The notes: generated by a model not told the origin, from the letters alone. Shown: positions 50,673 through 61,214, counted from the first letter of the stretch. The stretch is DNA of 64,000 bases from Methylotenera sp. (GCA_013140755.1 JABFSF010000044.1:1-64000); one strand, 5' to 3'. Numbers and translations are program-made.

Positions 50673-50706
50673 ACATATAAATATAATATATAAAAATATA
50701 TAGTGT
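50673..50706. promoter_or_regulatory. AT-rich imperfect palindrome in the divergent ArsR/MBL promoter region (BigR-box candidate)
   Basis: acatataaatataatatataaaaatatatagtgta between divergent genes. Confidence 0.4.
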
Positions 50707-50739
50707 ATGATACCACTTTTAAATTAGATTTAATTCACG

Positions 50740-51057
50740 ATGGCAGCAGAAAATAAAGAAATAAATTTTGATGAATTGCGTGCTTCGGCAGATAAAGCCA
50801 GCGGGTTAATGAAAGTAATGGCCAATGCAGATCGGCTCATGTTGCTTTGTCAGCTTTCGCAAGGGGAAAAATCGGTAGGGGAGTTAGAGCTACTGCTGGA
50901 TATTAGGCAGCCTACCTTATCGCAGCAATTAACTGTTTTGCGTGAAGCGAATTTAGTGACCACGCGGCGCGAAGGCAAAAATATTATTTACAGTATTTCT
51001 AGCGAACCAGCATTAGCGGTGATGCGCGTATTAAGCCAGCAGGTGTGCGGGTCATGA
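50740..51057 (+). CDS. ArsR-family regulator (BigR/SqrR-like)
   Basis: MKVMANADRLMLLCQLSQGEKSVGELELLLDIRQPTLSQQLTVLREANLVTTRREGKNIIY. Confidence 0.9.
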   Translation: MAAENKEINFDELRASADKASGLMKVMANADRLMLLCQLSQGEKSVGELELLLDIRQPTLSQQLTVLREANLVTTRREGKNIIYSISSEPALAVMRVLSQQVCGS

Positions 51058-51137
51058 TGCAAAAGCGCATGATTATAGATAGCACAAGTGGTACTTACTA
51101 ATGGTGATGCTTAAGCAAAAAATGGAAAGCTTGCTTA

Positions 51138-51944
51138 ATGTTTGATTTTAATTTAATCAGTGTGGCGATTGGTTTTTTTGTAGGGCTGGTGCTAGCACTC
51201 ACAGGCGCGGGGGGCTCAATTTTGGCAGTGCCTTTACTCGCATTTGGGTTAAATTTAAACATTACGCAAGCGGCTCCTATAGGCTTAATGGCTGTGATGT
51301 TTGCTGCGAGCATAGGTGCATTGCAAGGCTTACGTGCAGGTATTGTGCGATATAAAGCCGCTACATTAGTGGCGACATTAGGGGTTTTATTTGCGCCATT
51401 GGGTGTATGGTTGGCGCATAGAGTGTCTAACCAGTGGTTGAGCTTTATTTTTGCAATAGTTTTGATATTTGTAGCAAGGCGTATGTGGCAACAAAGTGCG
51501 CAACCAGCACAGCAAAATGAAGATACCCCAGCACCAGCCTGCGCGGTGAACCCAGCTACTTCTAAACTTTTTTGGACCGCCTCATGCACTAAACGGCTAA
51601 TTGCCACAGGCAGCTTAGCAGGCTTTCTATCAGGCTTACTTGGCGTTGGTGGGGGCTTTGTGATTGTCCCTACATTGCGTAAGGTAAGTAATTTAGAGAT
51701 GAAATCCATCGTAGCTACTTCGCTTGCTGTGATTGCATTAGTCTCAGCTTCTAGCGTAGTTGCGTATATCGTGCATCGTACTGTTGATTGGCAAATTGCA
51801 ATACCATTTGTGCTAGCAACGGTAGTTGGCATGGGGTTGGGGCGATTGGTCAGTCATCGTATTTCTAATCAAACCACACAACGTAGCTTTGCGGTACTTG
51901 CGTATTTAGTGGCAATTAGTTTGGTCATCCGTGTGATTCTGTGA
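51138..51944 (+). CDS. TauE/SafE-family sulfite exporter
   Basis: Polytopic; LVLALTGAGGSILAVPLLAFGLNL and AGFLSGLLGVGGGFVIVPTL. Confidence 0.92.
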   Translation: MFDFNLISVAIGFFVGLVLALTGAGGSILAVPLLAFGLNLNITQAAPIGLMAVMFAASIGALQGLRAGIVRYKAATLVATLGVLFAPLGVWLAHRVSNQWLSFIFAIVLIFVARRMWQQSAQPAQQNEDTPAPACAVNPATSKLFWTASCTKRLIATGSLAGFLSGLLGVGGGFVIVPTLRKVSNLEMKSIVATSLAVIALVSASSVVAYIVHRTVDWQIAIPFVLATVVGMGLGRLVSHRISNQTTQRSFAVLAYLVAISLVIRVIL

Positions 51945-52020
51945 ATTCGAATTCTGTGTTCTTTGTGGCTCACTGCTTTTTCTCGGTTAATTCACAGAGT
52001 AGATACTAAAAGCACGAAAT

Positions 52021-52057
52021 AAAAAGCCCGCTTGTTTTTAACACGCGGGCTTTTTTT
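52021..52057. terminator. Bidirectional Rho-independent terminator
   Basis: AAAAAGCCCGC...GCGGGCTTTTTTT between convergent genes. Confidence 0.85.
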
Positions 52058-52105
52058 GTTACTTAGCAAGGGGTAACTAGACGTTACACCCAAATGAAGC
52101 AGATT

Positions 52106-54712
52106 TTAGATAATTGTAAAGTCTGTATCAGCTAATGTTGGCATACCTGTTAATGTGGCAATTTGCACTGCCGCACTAGCACCACCATTACCATCGGCAT
52201 CGTAATACAAAGCCCCAGTACTTGTATCATAGGCTAAGAAATCATCAGCATCAGCCGCGACTGCACCTGCACCGCTCACAAAGTTATCTGCACTGATTGC
52301 ACCAGTTGCTACAAATGCTGCAAAGAAGTCATTGTCTAGTGCAATATGGTCAGAGCCTGATGTAAAGTCAGTGATGGTATCAATGCCTGTTAAGTTAGCA
52401 GCCACATCAGTGTAGGTTTGCACCGTTGTTGCTGCACCCGTCACTGTTTGTGTATGCACTTTACCAAATTGGAATGTGTCGGCACCAGCACCGCCAGTGA
52501 GCACGTCGTTACCACCGTTACCAATAAAGGTGTCGTTATTAGCCGTACCAATAAAAGTTTGAACGTTACCGTTGCCCACAAAGGTTAAGCCACCTGTTGC
52601 ACCATCAGCATCGCCATCGGTAATACCACTTGCATCGACTACGATTAAGTTCATATCTTTAGTTACAGTGCCACCAACTAAAGGAGATGAAGGTGTAAAC
52701 ACGGTATTTGTTGTAGTAACGGTTTGCCCTGCATTGAGGAAGAAATGATCATTCAATAATTGTAAGTCAGAGTTTTCTACGTTTAAGCGGCCTACTGTTG
52801 CGCCTACTTCTACGCGCTCCATGCCAATAAAGTTAGCATCTGTGAGTGTAATGGTGTGGTCAGCTGCATTCGCACCTACGGTAATACGTAGCGTATCAAC
52901 TCCTGCGCCACCGTTAATCACATCACCAGCTACCCATTCAGCATTACCGTCATCGGCTTTACCATAAGCACCCAATACGCCCGTTGCAAAGCCGCCAATG
53001 AGCATAATGTCGTTGCCATCACCACCATTCACGGTATCTGCACCGCCTTGACCTTTAAGTAAGTCGTTACCACCGTTACCGTTAATTAAGTCATTACCTA
53101 GGCGACCATCGGCATTATCCACGCCTTCGCTACCAAGAATAGTTTCGTTACTGTTGCTACCATCTTCACGTGCATATACTTTGCCTGGGTGTGCGGTTAC
53201 TAAAGCGGCACTACCTGCTTGCAAGTCTGTGACTAAATTGACATTGTGGAATAAATCACCAATCGTTGCATCATCTAGTTGGAAGTCTGCACGTGTGTAA
53301 ACTACAGGTGTGGCACCTACTACTGTAGCTGCAGGAGTAAAGGTAAATGCTTCATCATAATCACCTTGAATAGTAACAGTTTCTGCCGCACCGCCAGCCA
53401 CACCATAAAAATGTACGCCTGGGTTTACACCATCAACATCCAGTGAATCATACGCTTCAGTGACTGCCTCTGCGCTAAGGGTAATGCCTACGCCTGATGC
53501 AAGCTCTACACGCTCAACGTTTACAAACTCAAGGTTAGTAAAATCGCCTGATTGCGTAAATTTAATCGTATCAAGCGCATTAGCACTGCCTAATGTACTG
53601 GCAACCGTTGATTGGCTGGTGCCTGTAAAATTCACAACATTTACCAATTGGTCGCCTGTAACACTGCTTGTGCCACCATCAATGAGCATATCCTCTAGCG
53701 CACTATCGTCAATCACATAAGTATCGCTACCAGCACCCGCACCAATGATGAGGGTGTCTTCGCGGTCAAAGATAAAAGTATTGTTGCCATCGCCAGCAGA
53801 TAAAATGTCAGCACCTGCACCACCATTTAAAGTGTTATTGCCTTCACCACCAAGTAAAATATCATCGCCATCACCGCCTGATAAGCTGTCATTACCATCG
53901 CCGCCATCTAATACGTTATCGCCCGCGTTGCCAATAATCACGTTATTTGCTGCATTACCGTCGCCGTCAATATCTGCAGTGCCAGTGAGTGTTAAGTTTT
54001 CAAAGTTATCTTTCAATGTATAGCTAAAGTTAGCAATAATAGTATCTGTGCCTTCATTTGCAGCTTCAGCAATCACATCACTTGCATCAATCACGTAAGT
54101 GTCGTTACCTGTGCCGCCAGCCATAGAATCTTTGCCTACACCGCCGTTTAATGTGTCGTTACCCGCATTACCTACTAAAACGTTAGCTTTAGCGTTACCT
54201 GTAATCTCATTATCTAAGGCATTGCCTGCGCCGTTAGCCGCTGCACCTGTAAGCGTTAAGTTTTCTACGTTAGCACCTAAAGTGTAGTTAATGCTACTTT
54301 TTACGGTGTCAGTACCTGCGCCTGAAACTTCAGTTACTTTGTCGCCTGCGTTATCTACCACATAAGTGTCGTCACCAGTGCCGCCAAACATGACATCTTT
54401 GCCTACGCCACCATCAATGGTGTCATTGCCGCCATTACCAAATAACTTATCGTTACCCGCAGCACCAGAAATGCTTTCTGCGTTATCTGTGCCTGTAAAT
54501 TTATCGCTACCTGCAGAACCGTTTACTTTGAGTAAAACGTTGGTAAAGCGTGCAGTTTCACCCGCGAGTAAGAGCTCATTGCCTACTGTCATTTGCACAG
54601 ATAAAATTTCATCCGCACCACCAGCAACGCCAGAATATGTGTTGTCTGTATCAGAAATTGCCGCAACGGTTGCTTTAACGGTTTTTCCACTTGCAATAGC
54701 TGTATTTGCCAT
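52106..54712 (-). CDS. RTX/hemolysin-type calcium-binding repeat protein
   Basis: Multiple GGxGxDxxx nonapeptides (GNGGNDTIDGGVGKDVMFGGTGDDTY, GGDGNDSLSGGDGDDILLGGEGNN and others). Confidence 0.92.
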   Translation of the reverse strand: MANTAIASGKTVKATVAAISDTDNTYSGVAGGADEILSVQMTVGNELLLAGETARFTNVLLKVNGSAGSDKFTGTDNAESISGAAGNDKLFGNGGNDTIDGGVGKDVMFGGTGDDTYVVDNAGDKVTEVSGAGTDTVKSSINYTLGANVENLTLTGAAANGAGNALDNEITGNAKANVLVGNAGNDTLNGGVGKDSMAGGTGNDTYVIDASDVIAEAANEGTDTIIANFSYTLKDNFENLTLTGTADIDGDGNAANNVIIGNAGDNVLDGGDGNDSLSGGDGDDILLGGEGNNTLNGGAGADILSAGDGNNTFIFDREDTLIIGAGAGSDTYVIDDSALEDMLIDGGTSSVTGDQLVNVVNFTGTSQSTVASTLGSANALDTIKFTQSGDFTNLEFVNVERVELASGVGITLSAEAVTEAYDSLDVDGVNPGVHFYGVAGGAAETVTIQGDYDEAFTFTPAATVVGATPVVYTRADFQLDDATIGDLFHNVNLVTDLQAGSAALVTAHPGKVYAREDGSNSNETILGSEGVDNADGRLGNDLINGNGGNDLLKGQGGADTVNGGDGNDIMLIGGFATGVLGAYGKADDGNAEWVAGDVINGGAGVDTLRITVGANAADHTITLTDANFIGMERVEVGATVGRLNVENSDLQLLNDHFFLNAGQTVTTTNTVFTPSSPLVGGTVTKDMNLIVVDASGITDGDADGATGGLTFVGNGNVQTFIGTANNDTFIGNGGNDVLTGGAGADTFQFGKVHTQTVTGAATTVQTYTDVAANLTGIDTITDFTSGSDHIALDNDFFAAFVATGAISADNFVSGAGAVAADADDFLAYDTSTGALYYDADGNGGASAAVQIATLTGMPTLADTDFTII

Positions 54713-54914
54713 TTCGAGTCCTTATTTGGTAGTAAAATATTTGTTTAAATTAAATTTAATCTTAAAATTTAAGCTTTCTGATTTTTAGAGCATATCGCGC
54801 TAAAAGCATTTTAAAAAAACCAGTGAAGGTGTTAAGCAAACTTCATTCCAAAAAATAAAATCAATATAAATCAATAGGGTATAACTTTAAAGTTCAATTA
54901 TCTATTAAATTGTG

Positions 54915-54965
54915 GTTGTTTTGAACCACCAATTGGTTGTTTTAAACCACCAATTGGTTGTTTTG
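54915..54965. repeat. 21-bp tandem repeat upstream of the RTX gene
   Basis: GTTGTTTT(G/A)AACCACCAATTG at 54915-54935 and 54936-54956, plus a partial third unit. Confidence 0.8.
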
Positions 54966-55209
54966 TAATTTTTTGATGCATTTATAAGGTGTTTTTTAGT
55001 TGATCTTGAATTGTTGAAGCATTTTTTAATCTACATTCGTTTGACGATAAGGCTGAGTTTAGCGATAATCAAGGCTGGTATTTTTTCTTTGGCTTAGTGA
55101 TGCTTGTTTGAAACGAGCGTTTTTAGAAATACTTTAAAAATTATTTTTTTAAAGTACGACTGCGCTAAGTTTCGCAAGTAATTTCGTTATTTGAGTAGAG
55201 TGTCTAATT

Positions 55210-57024
55210 ATGAAGCAATCCCACATAGAAGTAACCGAACGTATTATTGAGGTTAGCCGCCCAACGCGTACGGCATATTTGCAACGTTTAGAGGAAATTG
55301 CTAACCGCCCACGTGGTGCAGACCGCTTAGGTTGCGCCAATGTAGCACATGCTTTTGCGGCGATGCCAAGTAACGATAAGTTGCGTGTAGTGGCTGAAAA
55401 AGCCCCCAATATTGGTATTGTAACTGCTTATAACGAGATGCTTTCAGCGCATCAGCCTTATGTGAGTTACCCTGAGATTATTCGCGATGAAGCGCGTAAA
55501 TACGGCGCAACCGTGCAAGTAGCAGGTGGCGTGCCCGCAATGTGCGATGGCATTACGCAGGGTGAGCCTGGTATGGAAATGTCATTATTTAGCCGTGACA
55601 CCATTGCAATGAGTACCGCGATTGCGCTTTCACACGATGTGTTTGATGCTGCGATGCTACTTGGTGTGTGCGATAAAATCGTGCCAGGTTTGTTAATCGG
55701 CGCACTTAAATTTGGACATTTGCCTTGCATTTTTGTGCCATCTGGGCCGATGGGTACTGGTTTAGACAACACGGCAAAATCAAAAGTACGTGAACAATAT
55801 GCACAAGGCTTGGTGGGCCGTCCTGAGTTATTGGCTTCAGAATCTGCTGCTTATCATGGCGCGGGCACTTGCACATTTTATGGTACAGCTAACAGCAACC
55901 AAATGTTGCTAGAAGCCATGGGTTTACACGTACCAGGGGCAGCATTTGTGCACCCAGCCGATGGCTTACGTGAAGATTTAACCCGCGAGGCGGTGAAGCT
56001 GGTGTTAGAGATGACCAAGCCGCAAAGCTTTACACCCATTGGTAAACTAGTCGATGAACATGTGATAGTGAACGCGATGGTGGCTTTGTTAGCCACAGGT
56101 GGCTCAACGAATCACTTGATTCACTGGGTGGCAGTCGCGCGTGCGGCAGGCATTATTATTGATTGGACAGACTTTTATCACTTAGCAAAAACTACGCCGC
56201 TCTTGGCGAGTGTTTACCCAAATGGCAAGGCGGATGTGAATGAGTTCCAAAATGCGGGTGGTCCAGGTTTTGTGATTCGTGAATTGATTGAGGGAGGCTA
56301 TATGTATCCTGATGTTTTCACCGTCACCAAAGGCGGCTTGCACGACTTTGGCAAAAAACCAGTCAAAGAAGATGGTAAATTGGTGTGGAAGCCATTCCCT
56401 GAAGAAAGTGGTGATGAAACTATCGTGCGTACAGCAGAGCATCCATTTAGCGAAACGGGCGGCTTACGCTTGCTTAAAGGAAATCTAGGTCGCAGTGTGA
56501 TTAAAATTTCAGCCGTGCCCGCAGACCGCCACATTATTGAGGCTCCAGCAATTGTGTTTGATGCGCAAGAGGAGTTATTAGAAGCGTTTGACCGTGGTGA
56601 GCTAGAGAAAGACTTTGTCGCAGTTGTGCGCTTTCAAGGCCCTAAAGCCAATGGGATGCCAGAGTTACACAAGCTTACTCCGCCATTAGCTGTGTTGCAA
56701 AACAAAGGCTTTATGGTGGCGATTGTGACGGATGGTCGAATGAGTGGCGCGTCAGGTAAGATTCCTGCCGCAATTCACATGACCCCTGAAGCCTCAGCAG
56801 GTGGAGCGATTGCTAAAATACGTACGGGCGATGTTGTGCGCCTAAATGCGACGGTTGGTATGGTCAACGTGCTGGTGGACGAAGATATTTGGGCTGAACG
56901 TGAAGTAGAAGAGCTGTCGGATGCAAAACGTAGCCATAATGCACATGGTTTTGGCCGTGAGCTATTTGGCGGAATGCGCAAGAATGTGTTATCGGCCGAA
57001 GAAGGTGCAGTCACTTGGCTTTAA
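55210..57024 (+). CDS. edd: Phosphogluconate dehydratase
   Basis: [55 protein letters not shown]. Confidence 0.96.
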   Translation: MKQSHIEVTERIIEVSRPTRTAYLQRLEEIANRPRGADRLGCANVAHAFAAMPSNDKLRVVAEKAPNIGIVTAYNEMLSAHQPYVSYPEIIRDEARKYGATVQVAGGVPAMCDGITQGEPGMEMSLFSRDTIAMSTAIALSHDVFDAAMLLGVCDKIVPGLLIGALKFGHLPCIFVPSGPMGTGLDNTAKSKVREQYAQGLVGRPELLASESAAYHGAGTCTFYGTANSNQMLLEAMGLHVPGAAFVHPADGLREDLTREAVKLVLEMTKPQSFTPIGKLVDEHVIVNAMVALLATGGSTNHLIHWVAVARAAGIIIDWTDFYHLAKTTPLLASVYPNGKADVNEFQNAGGPGFVIRELIEGGYMYPDVFTVTKGGLHDFGKKPVKEDGKLVWKPFPEESGDETIVRTAEHPFSETGGLRLLKGNLGRSVIKISAVPADRHIIEAPAIVFDAQEELLEAFDRGELEKDFVAVVRFQGPKANGMPELHKLTPPLAVLQNKGFMVAIVTDGRMSGASGKIPAAIHMTPEASAGGAIAKIRTGDVVRLNATVGMVNVLVDEDIWAEREVEELSDAKRSHNAHGFGRELFGGMRKNVLSAEEGAVTWL

Positions 57025-57125
57025 AACTTTGCAAATCAACCGATAACGTTGTTGCATTTCGTTTGCCGTACTATTCGTACTGCCTGCGCTCCTGCGCTTA
57101 GTTCTCGGTTGATTATCAAAGTTTT
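57023..57125. repeat. Large imperfect intergenic hairpin element
   Basis: AAAACTTT..ATCAACCGA ... TCGGTTGAT..AAAGTTTT with inner GTACTATTCGTAC. Confidence 0.7.
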
Positions 57126-57289
57126 AATAGGCTACTTTCACCTCTTCCGTCATTCCCGCATACGATTTTGCAAGTGCTTCAGCACTTAGCAAGTCGGAGT
57201 GCCCTTGTGGTGCACACGCGAGAATCCATTTTGATTTTAAGATTTTCAATTTAATACAAAACAACTTTTAATTACAGGTAGAAAAAACC

Positions 57290-57916
57290 ATGAACACATT
57301 AGATTTAGCTAAAGAAGGTCCAGTAATTCCCGTGATTGTGATTAACAAAGTAGAGGATGCTGTGCCGATGGCAGAAGCCTTACTTGAAGGCGGCATTCGC
57401 GTGTTAGAAGTTACTTTGCGCTCATCATGCGCATTGCAAGCCATGGAGCAAATTGCCAAACACGTGCCAGATGCGATTATGGGTAGTGGCACAGTGCGTA
57501 ACTTAAAAGATGCGCAAGCTTCATTAGACGTTGGTTGTAAGTTTGCGGTAAGCCCAGGTTACACGACTGAGTTAGGTCAGTTTGCCCGCAAAATTGGGTT
57601 GTCATTATTGCCAGGCGTTTCAACTGGCTCAGAAATTATGATGGCAAATGCCGATGATTACTATTTCTTAAAATTATTTCCAGCGGTAGCGGTGGGTGGT
57701 ATTAACTTACTGAAAGGCTTTGCAGGGCCTTTTGGCGATGTGAAATTCTGCCCTACAGGTGGCGTAACCGTTGAAAGTGCACCACAATTTTTAGCATTAC
57801 CTAACGTGGTGGTGTGTGGCGGTACATGGCTGACTCCAGCCGATGCAGTGGCGCGCAAAGACTGGGCGCATATTACTAAATTAGCCAAAGAAGCGAGCGC
57901 GATTAAAGCCGCTTAA
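57290..57916 (+). CDS. eda: KDPG aldolase (2-dehydro-3-deoxy-phosphogluconate aldolase)
   Basis: GGIRVLEVTLRS; MGSGTVRN; FAVSPG; FLKLFPA; KFCPTGGV. Confidence 0.95.
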   Translation: MNTLDLAKEGPVIPVIVINKVEDAVPMAEALLEGGIRVLEVTLRSSCALQAMEQIAKHVPDAIMGSGTVRNLKDAQASLDVGCKFAVSPGYTTELGQFARKIGLSLLPGVSTGSEIMMANADDYYFLKLFPAVAVGGINLLKGFAGPFGDVKFCPTGGVTVESAPQFLALPNVVVCGGTWLTPADAVARKDWAHITKLAKEASAIKAA

Positions 57917-57930
57917 TCGTAGGATTATTT

Positions 57931-57967
57931 TTTAGCCACAGAGAACACAGCGTTCTCTGTGGCTATT
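57931..57967. repeat. Palindromic copy of a dispersed CCACAGAGAACACAG repeat, terminator-like
   Basis: TAGCCACAGAGAACACAGCGTTCTCTGTGGCTA; related copies at ~28019-28050 and ~51948-51976. Confidence 0.65.
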
Positions 57968-58002
57968 TTTATATTTAAGAGCGCAGACAATAGGAAAGTT
58001 AC

Positions 58003-58677
58003 TTGAAGATTGAGTTAAAAAAATATCAAACCATTGTGTTTGATTGTGATGGCGTAGTGCTTGATTCTAACGTAGTTAAGACCGAAGCTTACTTTCGCAC
58101 CGCTAAAAACCTAGGAGCTAGCGATGCGCAAGCGCAAGCATTGGTGGATTATCACGTTAAATTAGGCGGTATTTCGCGCTATCATAAGTTCGATTGGTAT
58201 TTACGCGAAGTGCTCAATCAGCCTGTGACTGAGTTGGCTGTACAAACATTGCTAAATACATTTGGACGTGAGCTAGAAGAAGGTTTGATGAACTGCCCGA
58301 TTGCCGAGGGTTTGCAAGCATTACGAGAAGCCACGTCGCAAGCCAATTGGATGATACTTTCAGGGGGTGACCAAGAAGAGATTCGCACGCTGTTTGCAAA
58401 ACGTCAGCTTGCGTATTTGTTTGATGGCGGCTTGTTTGGTAGCCCTGATAATAAAGATACTGTTTTAGCTCGTGAAAAAGCTTCGGGTAATTTGCGGTTG
58501 CCTGCTTTATTTATTGGAGATAGCAAATATGATTTTGAAGCGGCAACGCGTGCAGACTTAGACTTTCTTTTTTTAAGCGACTGGACAGAGGTGGCTGATT
58601 GGCAGGCTTATTGCCAGCAACATCACATTTTAGTCAAACGCAATCTTGCGCAAATCAATGATAGTATTCGGGTGTAA
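58003..58677 (+). CDS. HAD-family hydrolase
   Basis: TIVFDCDGVVLDSN; ILSGGDQEEI; ALFIGDSKYDFEAA. Confidence 0.9.
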   Translation: MKIELKKYQTIVFDCDGVVLDSNVVKTEAYFRTAKNLGASDAQAQALVDYHVKLGGISRYHKFDWYLREVLNQPVTELAVQTLLNTFGRELEEGLMNCPIAEGLQALREATSQANWMILSGGDQEEIRTLFAKRQLAYLFDGGLFGSPDNKDTVLAREKASGNLRLPALFIGDSKYDFEAATRADLDFLFLSDWTEVADWQAYCQQHHILVKRNLAQINDSIRV

Positions 58678-58698
58678 TCATTTGCAACTATTTTACTT

Positions 58699-60243
58699 AT
58701 GATGAAGCCACTTACAACACTGTCTGTCAATAAGGTCATTTGGCTGACCACGCTCTTAGCAGGCTTGGTTGCATGGCGTGTAATGTTCATACAGCATGGC
58801 TGGATTAACGATGACTCAACGCTGTATTTTGAGATGGCTAAGCGTTTTTCTATAGGTCAGTGGCAACAAGGGTGGGAGCTCTTTACATGGCCTTTTTACC
58901 CATTCTTAATTGCTATGCTTCACAAGGTGACGGGCATCGATTTGCATTTGTCTGCACAAGTATTAGCGGTTGTGTTTTATGGGCTTACCGCATGGAGCTT
59001 GTCTAAACTGATTCAGTTGGCTGGCGGTAATCAACTTACTATTATCTGTGGCAACTTGCTCTTGATAAGTAGCCTCTACATTACTGGCGATGTACTCGCC
59101 ATGTTGCTACGAGATCAAGGATTTTGGGCATTTTTTCTCACTAGCTTGGTATTTTTCATTCGCTTTATGCGCCATCATCACTGGGCTGATGCCGTATGGT
59201 GGCAGCTAAGTATTATTGTCGCAACACTGTTTCGGATTGAAGCATTTGCTTACGCCGTGTTGCTACCCTTGGTTTTATTGATACACGGTCATTCTTGGCG
59301 TATTAGTTTGATGCAGTTCATTAAAGTAAACTTTATTCACTTACTTTTGTTTACATTGATTTTAATCGCTCTCATTGCTTCACATGCTTTTAACATGACG
59401 CACCTAGGGCGATTAAATGAAATCACAGGTTTATTTTCTGCGGATGATGGCTTATCAGTCAAAGGAATGTTTCAAACGCAATCTGAAATATTCTCTCAAA
59501 AAGTATTGGGTGGGTATCTTGAAGATTACGCTAAGTTTGGCTTGTTTATTACTTTAATCAGCATTGTTGTTATTAAATGTTTTAATGTGGTTGGCGTAGT
59601 GGCTAGTGTGTTAATGTTGTGCGCGCGGCAACATTTATTTAAGCTCCCACAGCGTGATGCGCAGCAGGTGTTTATCATGGCAGGTGCAGTGGCGATGCTC
59701 AATGCGAGCGTGATTATCTTTAGAAGTTTTGTGCTTTCTAGTCGCTATGTCATTGCGATTGGCTTCTTGGTGATTATTTTCACCGCATTTTATTTATCCA
59801 ACTTAATTGCATCACAGCAACGTAAGTCTGACTTATTGAGCTGGCAATTTATGTTGCTGGTGGTGGTTGCATTGCTTATGGGTGCTGGGCTGATTAAAAA
59901 TTTAGCCAGTAAGTCAGGTGATTATCATTATGAGCAACAAGCCGTTGCATGGGTCAAGACACATGCGCCAGCAAACGCACGCATTTATTATGATAGTGCG
60001 CGACTACGCGACTACGCTAACGTAGCTTGGGCAGGTAGAGCAGATCATCTTAACTCAACTGAGTTGATTACGTCTATTCGAGAGCGTAGCGAGCAATATG
60101 ATTGTTTGCTGATACGTGCAGAAGTTGATGAGTTAAACAAGCTTGCGCAAATCCAATCACTTACGCAATATGTTGAGCTTAAACGCTTTAGCAATAAAGT
60201 GGGCAATCAAGTACTGGTCTTGTGTCATCCAAATTTAAAATAA
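58699..60243 (+). CDS. Polytopic membrane protein, GT-C/ArnT-like glycosyltransferase candidate
   Basis: About 10 hydrophobic helices; N-terminal WINDDSTLYFEMAKRF resembles the acidic first loop of GT-C enzymes. Confidence 0.6.
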   Translation: MMKPLTTLSVNKVIWLTTLLAGLVAWRVMFIQHGWINDDSTLYFEMAKRFSIGQWQQGWELFTWPFYPFLIAMLHKVTGIDLHLSAQVLAVVFYGLTAWSLSKLIQLAGGNQLTIICGNLLLISSLYITGDVLAMLLRDQGFWAFFLTSLVFFIRFMRHHHWADAVWWQLSIIVATLFRIEAFAYAVLLPLVLLIHGHSWRISLMQFIKVNFIHLLLFTLILIALIASHAFNMTHLGRLNEITGLFSADDGLSVKGMFQTQSEIFSQKVLGGYLEDYAKFGLFITLISIVVIKCFNVVGVVASVLMLCARQHLFKLPQRDAQQVFIMAGAVAMLNASVIIFRSFVLSSRYVIAIGFLVIIFTAFYLSNLIASQQRKSDLLSWQFMLLVVVALLMGAGLIKNLASKSGDYHYEQQAVAWVKTHAPANARIYYDSARLRDYANVAWAGRADHLNSTELITSIRERSEQYDCLLIRAEVDELNKLAQIQSLTQYVELKRFSNKVGNQVLVLCHPNLK

Positions 60244-61197
60244 ATGTCAGCTACTCTACAAAAAATACATGCCATGTATCGCCGATTTTGTTTAGGTGAG
60301 GCATATCAACATCAATATACTTGCCACCCAAATTTTGACTTAAAACGTCATGAAAATTCTTGTACAGTGATTTGGAAGGGCAAGGTAATTGCTGATATTC
60401 CGTTGGCACATACCTTGAGTAAGCAGTTTTCTGGCGCATGTTTTACGATTGCGTCAGGTCCCTCTCTAGCTGAGGTAGATTTGCAGCAATTGGGTAATTT
60501 TCAAACTATTAGTTTAAATTGTGCCATTAAAAAATTTAAAGAAAGCAATTTAACGCCCACGCATTGCATTGTTGTGGATCACAGAGTTTTTGAAAATCAG
60601 TGGACTTGTGTGCAAGATGCTATTCTTTCAGGTGCACATTGTTTTTTCTCTTACGTTGGGTTATCAAGAATCTGCGAAAGAGCACCTGAGCTACTCAAGC
60701 ATGGCAATATTTACTTAATTGAATCGATTTCAAGAAAGTTTGGGGTGCCTCGTATGAGTAAAGCAAATATGCTCGCGGCATTTTCAAATGATGCTGAAGT
60801 GTTTTTAGATGTGCAACTCCCCGAGCTATGCAGATCTGTTGGGTTTTGTGCGAATCTACAAAAAGGCGTGTTTTCTGGTAAAACTGTGGCGACTTGGGCA
60901 ACACAACTAGCGGTTGCGTTAGGGTATCAGCAGCATTTTATTATTGGCATGGATTTAGGCGGCACGGGAAAAAAGCATTTTTATGCGGATGATAAACACG
61001 CTGCACCAGATTTTATGCGCGATTACGAGCCGCATATCCGTGCTTGCTTTGAGCAAGCGAAGCGTGCCAGTTTAGTGCGTGGATTTGAGGTTTATAATCT
61101 CTCAAAAAATAGTACACTACCACATGAGATTATGCCTAAAATTAGTCTTGAAGAAGCATTAAACCTTGTGCATACAACACATCACAACCACCTTTAA
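60244..61197 (+). CDS. DUF115/MptE-like glycan-associated protein
   Basis: FTIASGPSLAEVDLQQLGNFQTISLNCAIKKFKESNLTPTHCIVVDHRVF; FIIGMDLGGTGKKHFYADD. Confidence 0.6.
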   Translation: MSATLQKIHAMYRRFCLGEAYQHQYTCHPNFDLKRHENSCTVIWKGKVIADIPLAHTLSKQFSGACFTIASGPSLAEVDLQQLGNFQTISLNCAIKKFKESNLTPTHCIVVDHRVFENQWTCVQDAILSGAHCFFSYVGLSRICERAPELLKHGNIYLIESISRKFGVPRMSKANMLAAFSNDAEVFLDVQLPELCRSVGFCANLQKGVFSGKTVATWATQLAVALGYQQHFIIGMDLGGTGKKHFYADDKHAAPDFMRDYEPHIRACFEQAKRASLVRGFEVYNLSKNSTLPHEIMPKISLEEALNLVHTTHHNHL

Positions 61198-61214
61198 CTT
61201 GCACGATACTCCTT

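Noticed and set aside
51098-51832. 244-aa minus-strand ORF opposite tauE
   Set aside because: It overlaps fully with a clear TauE/SafE gene and has low-complexity composition without recognisable motifs.
52106-54788. Plus-strand ORFs 53460, 53745, 54099 and 54366 encoding Pro-rich repeats (LPSPPSxxLSxP)
   Set aside because: They are exact antisense readings of the RTX GGxGxD codons and have no independent support.
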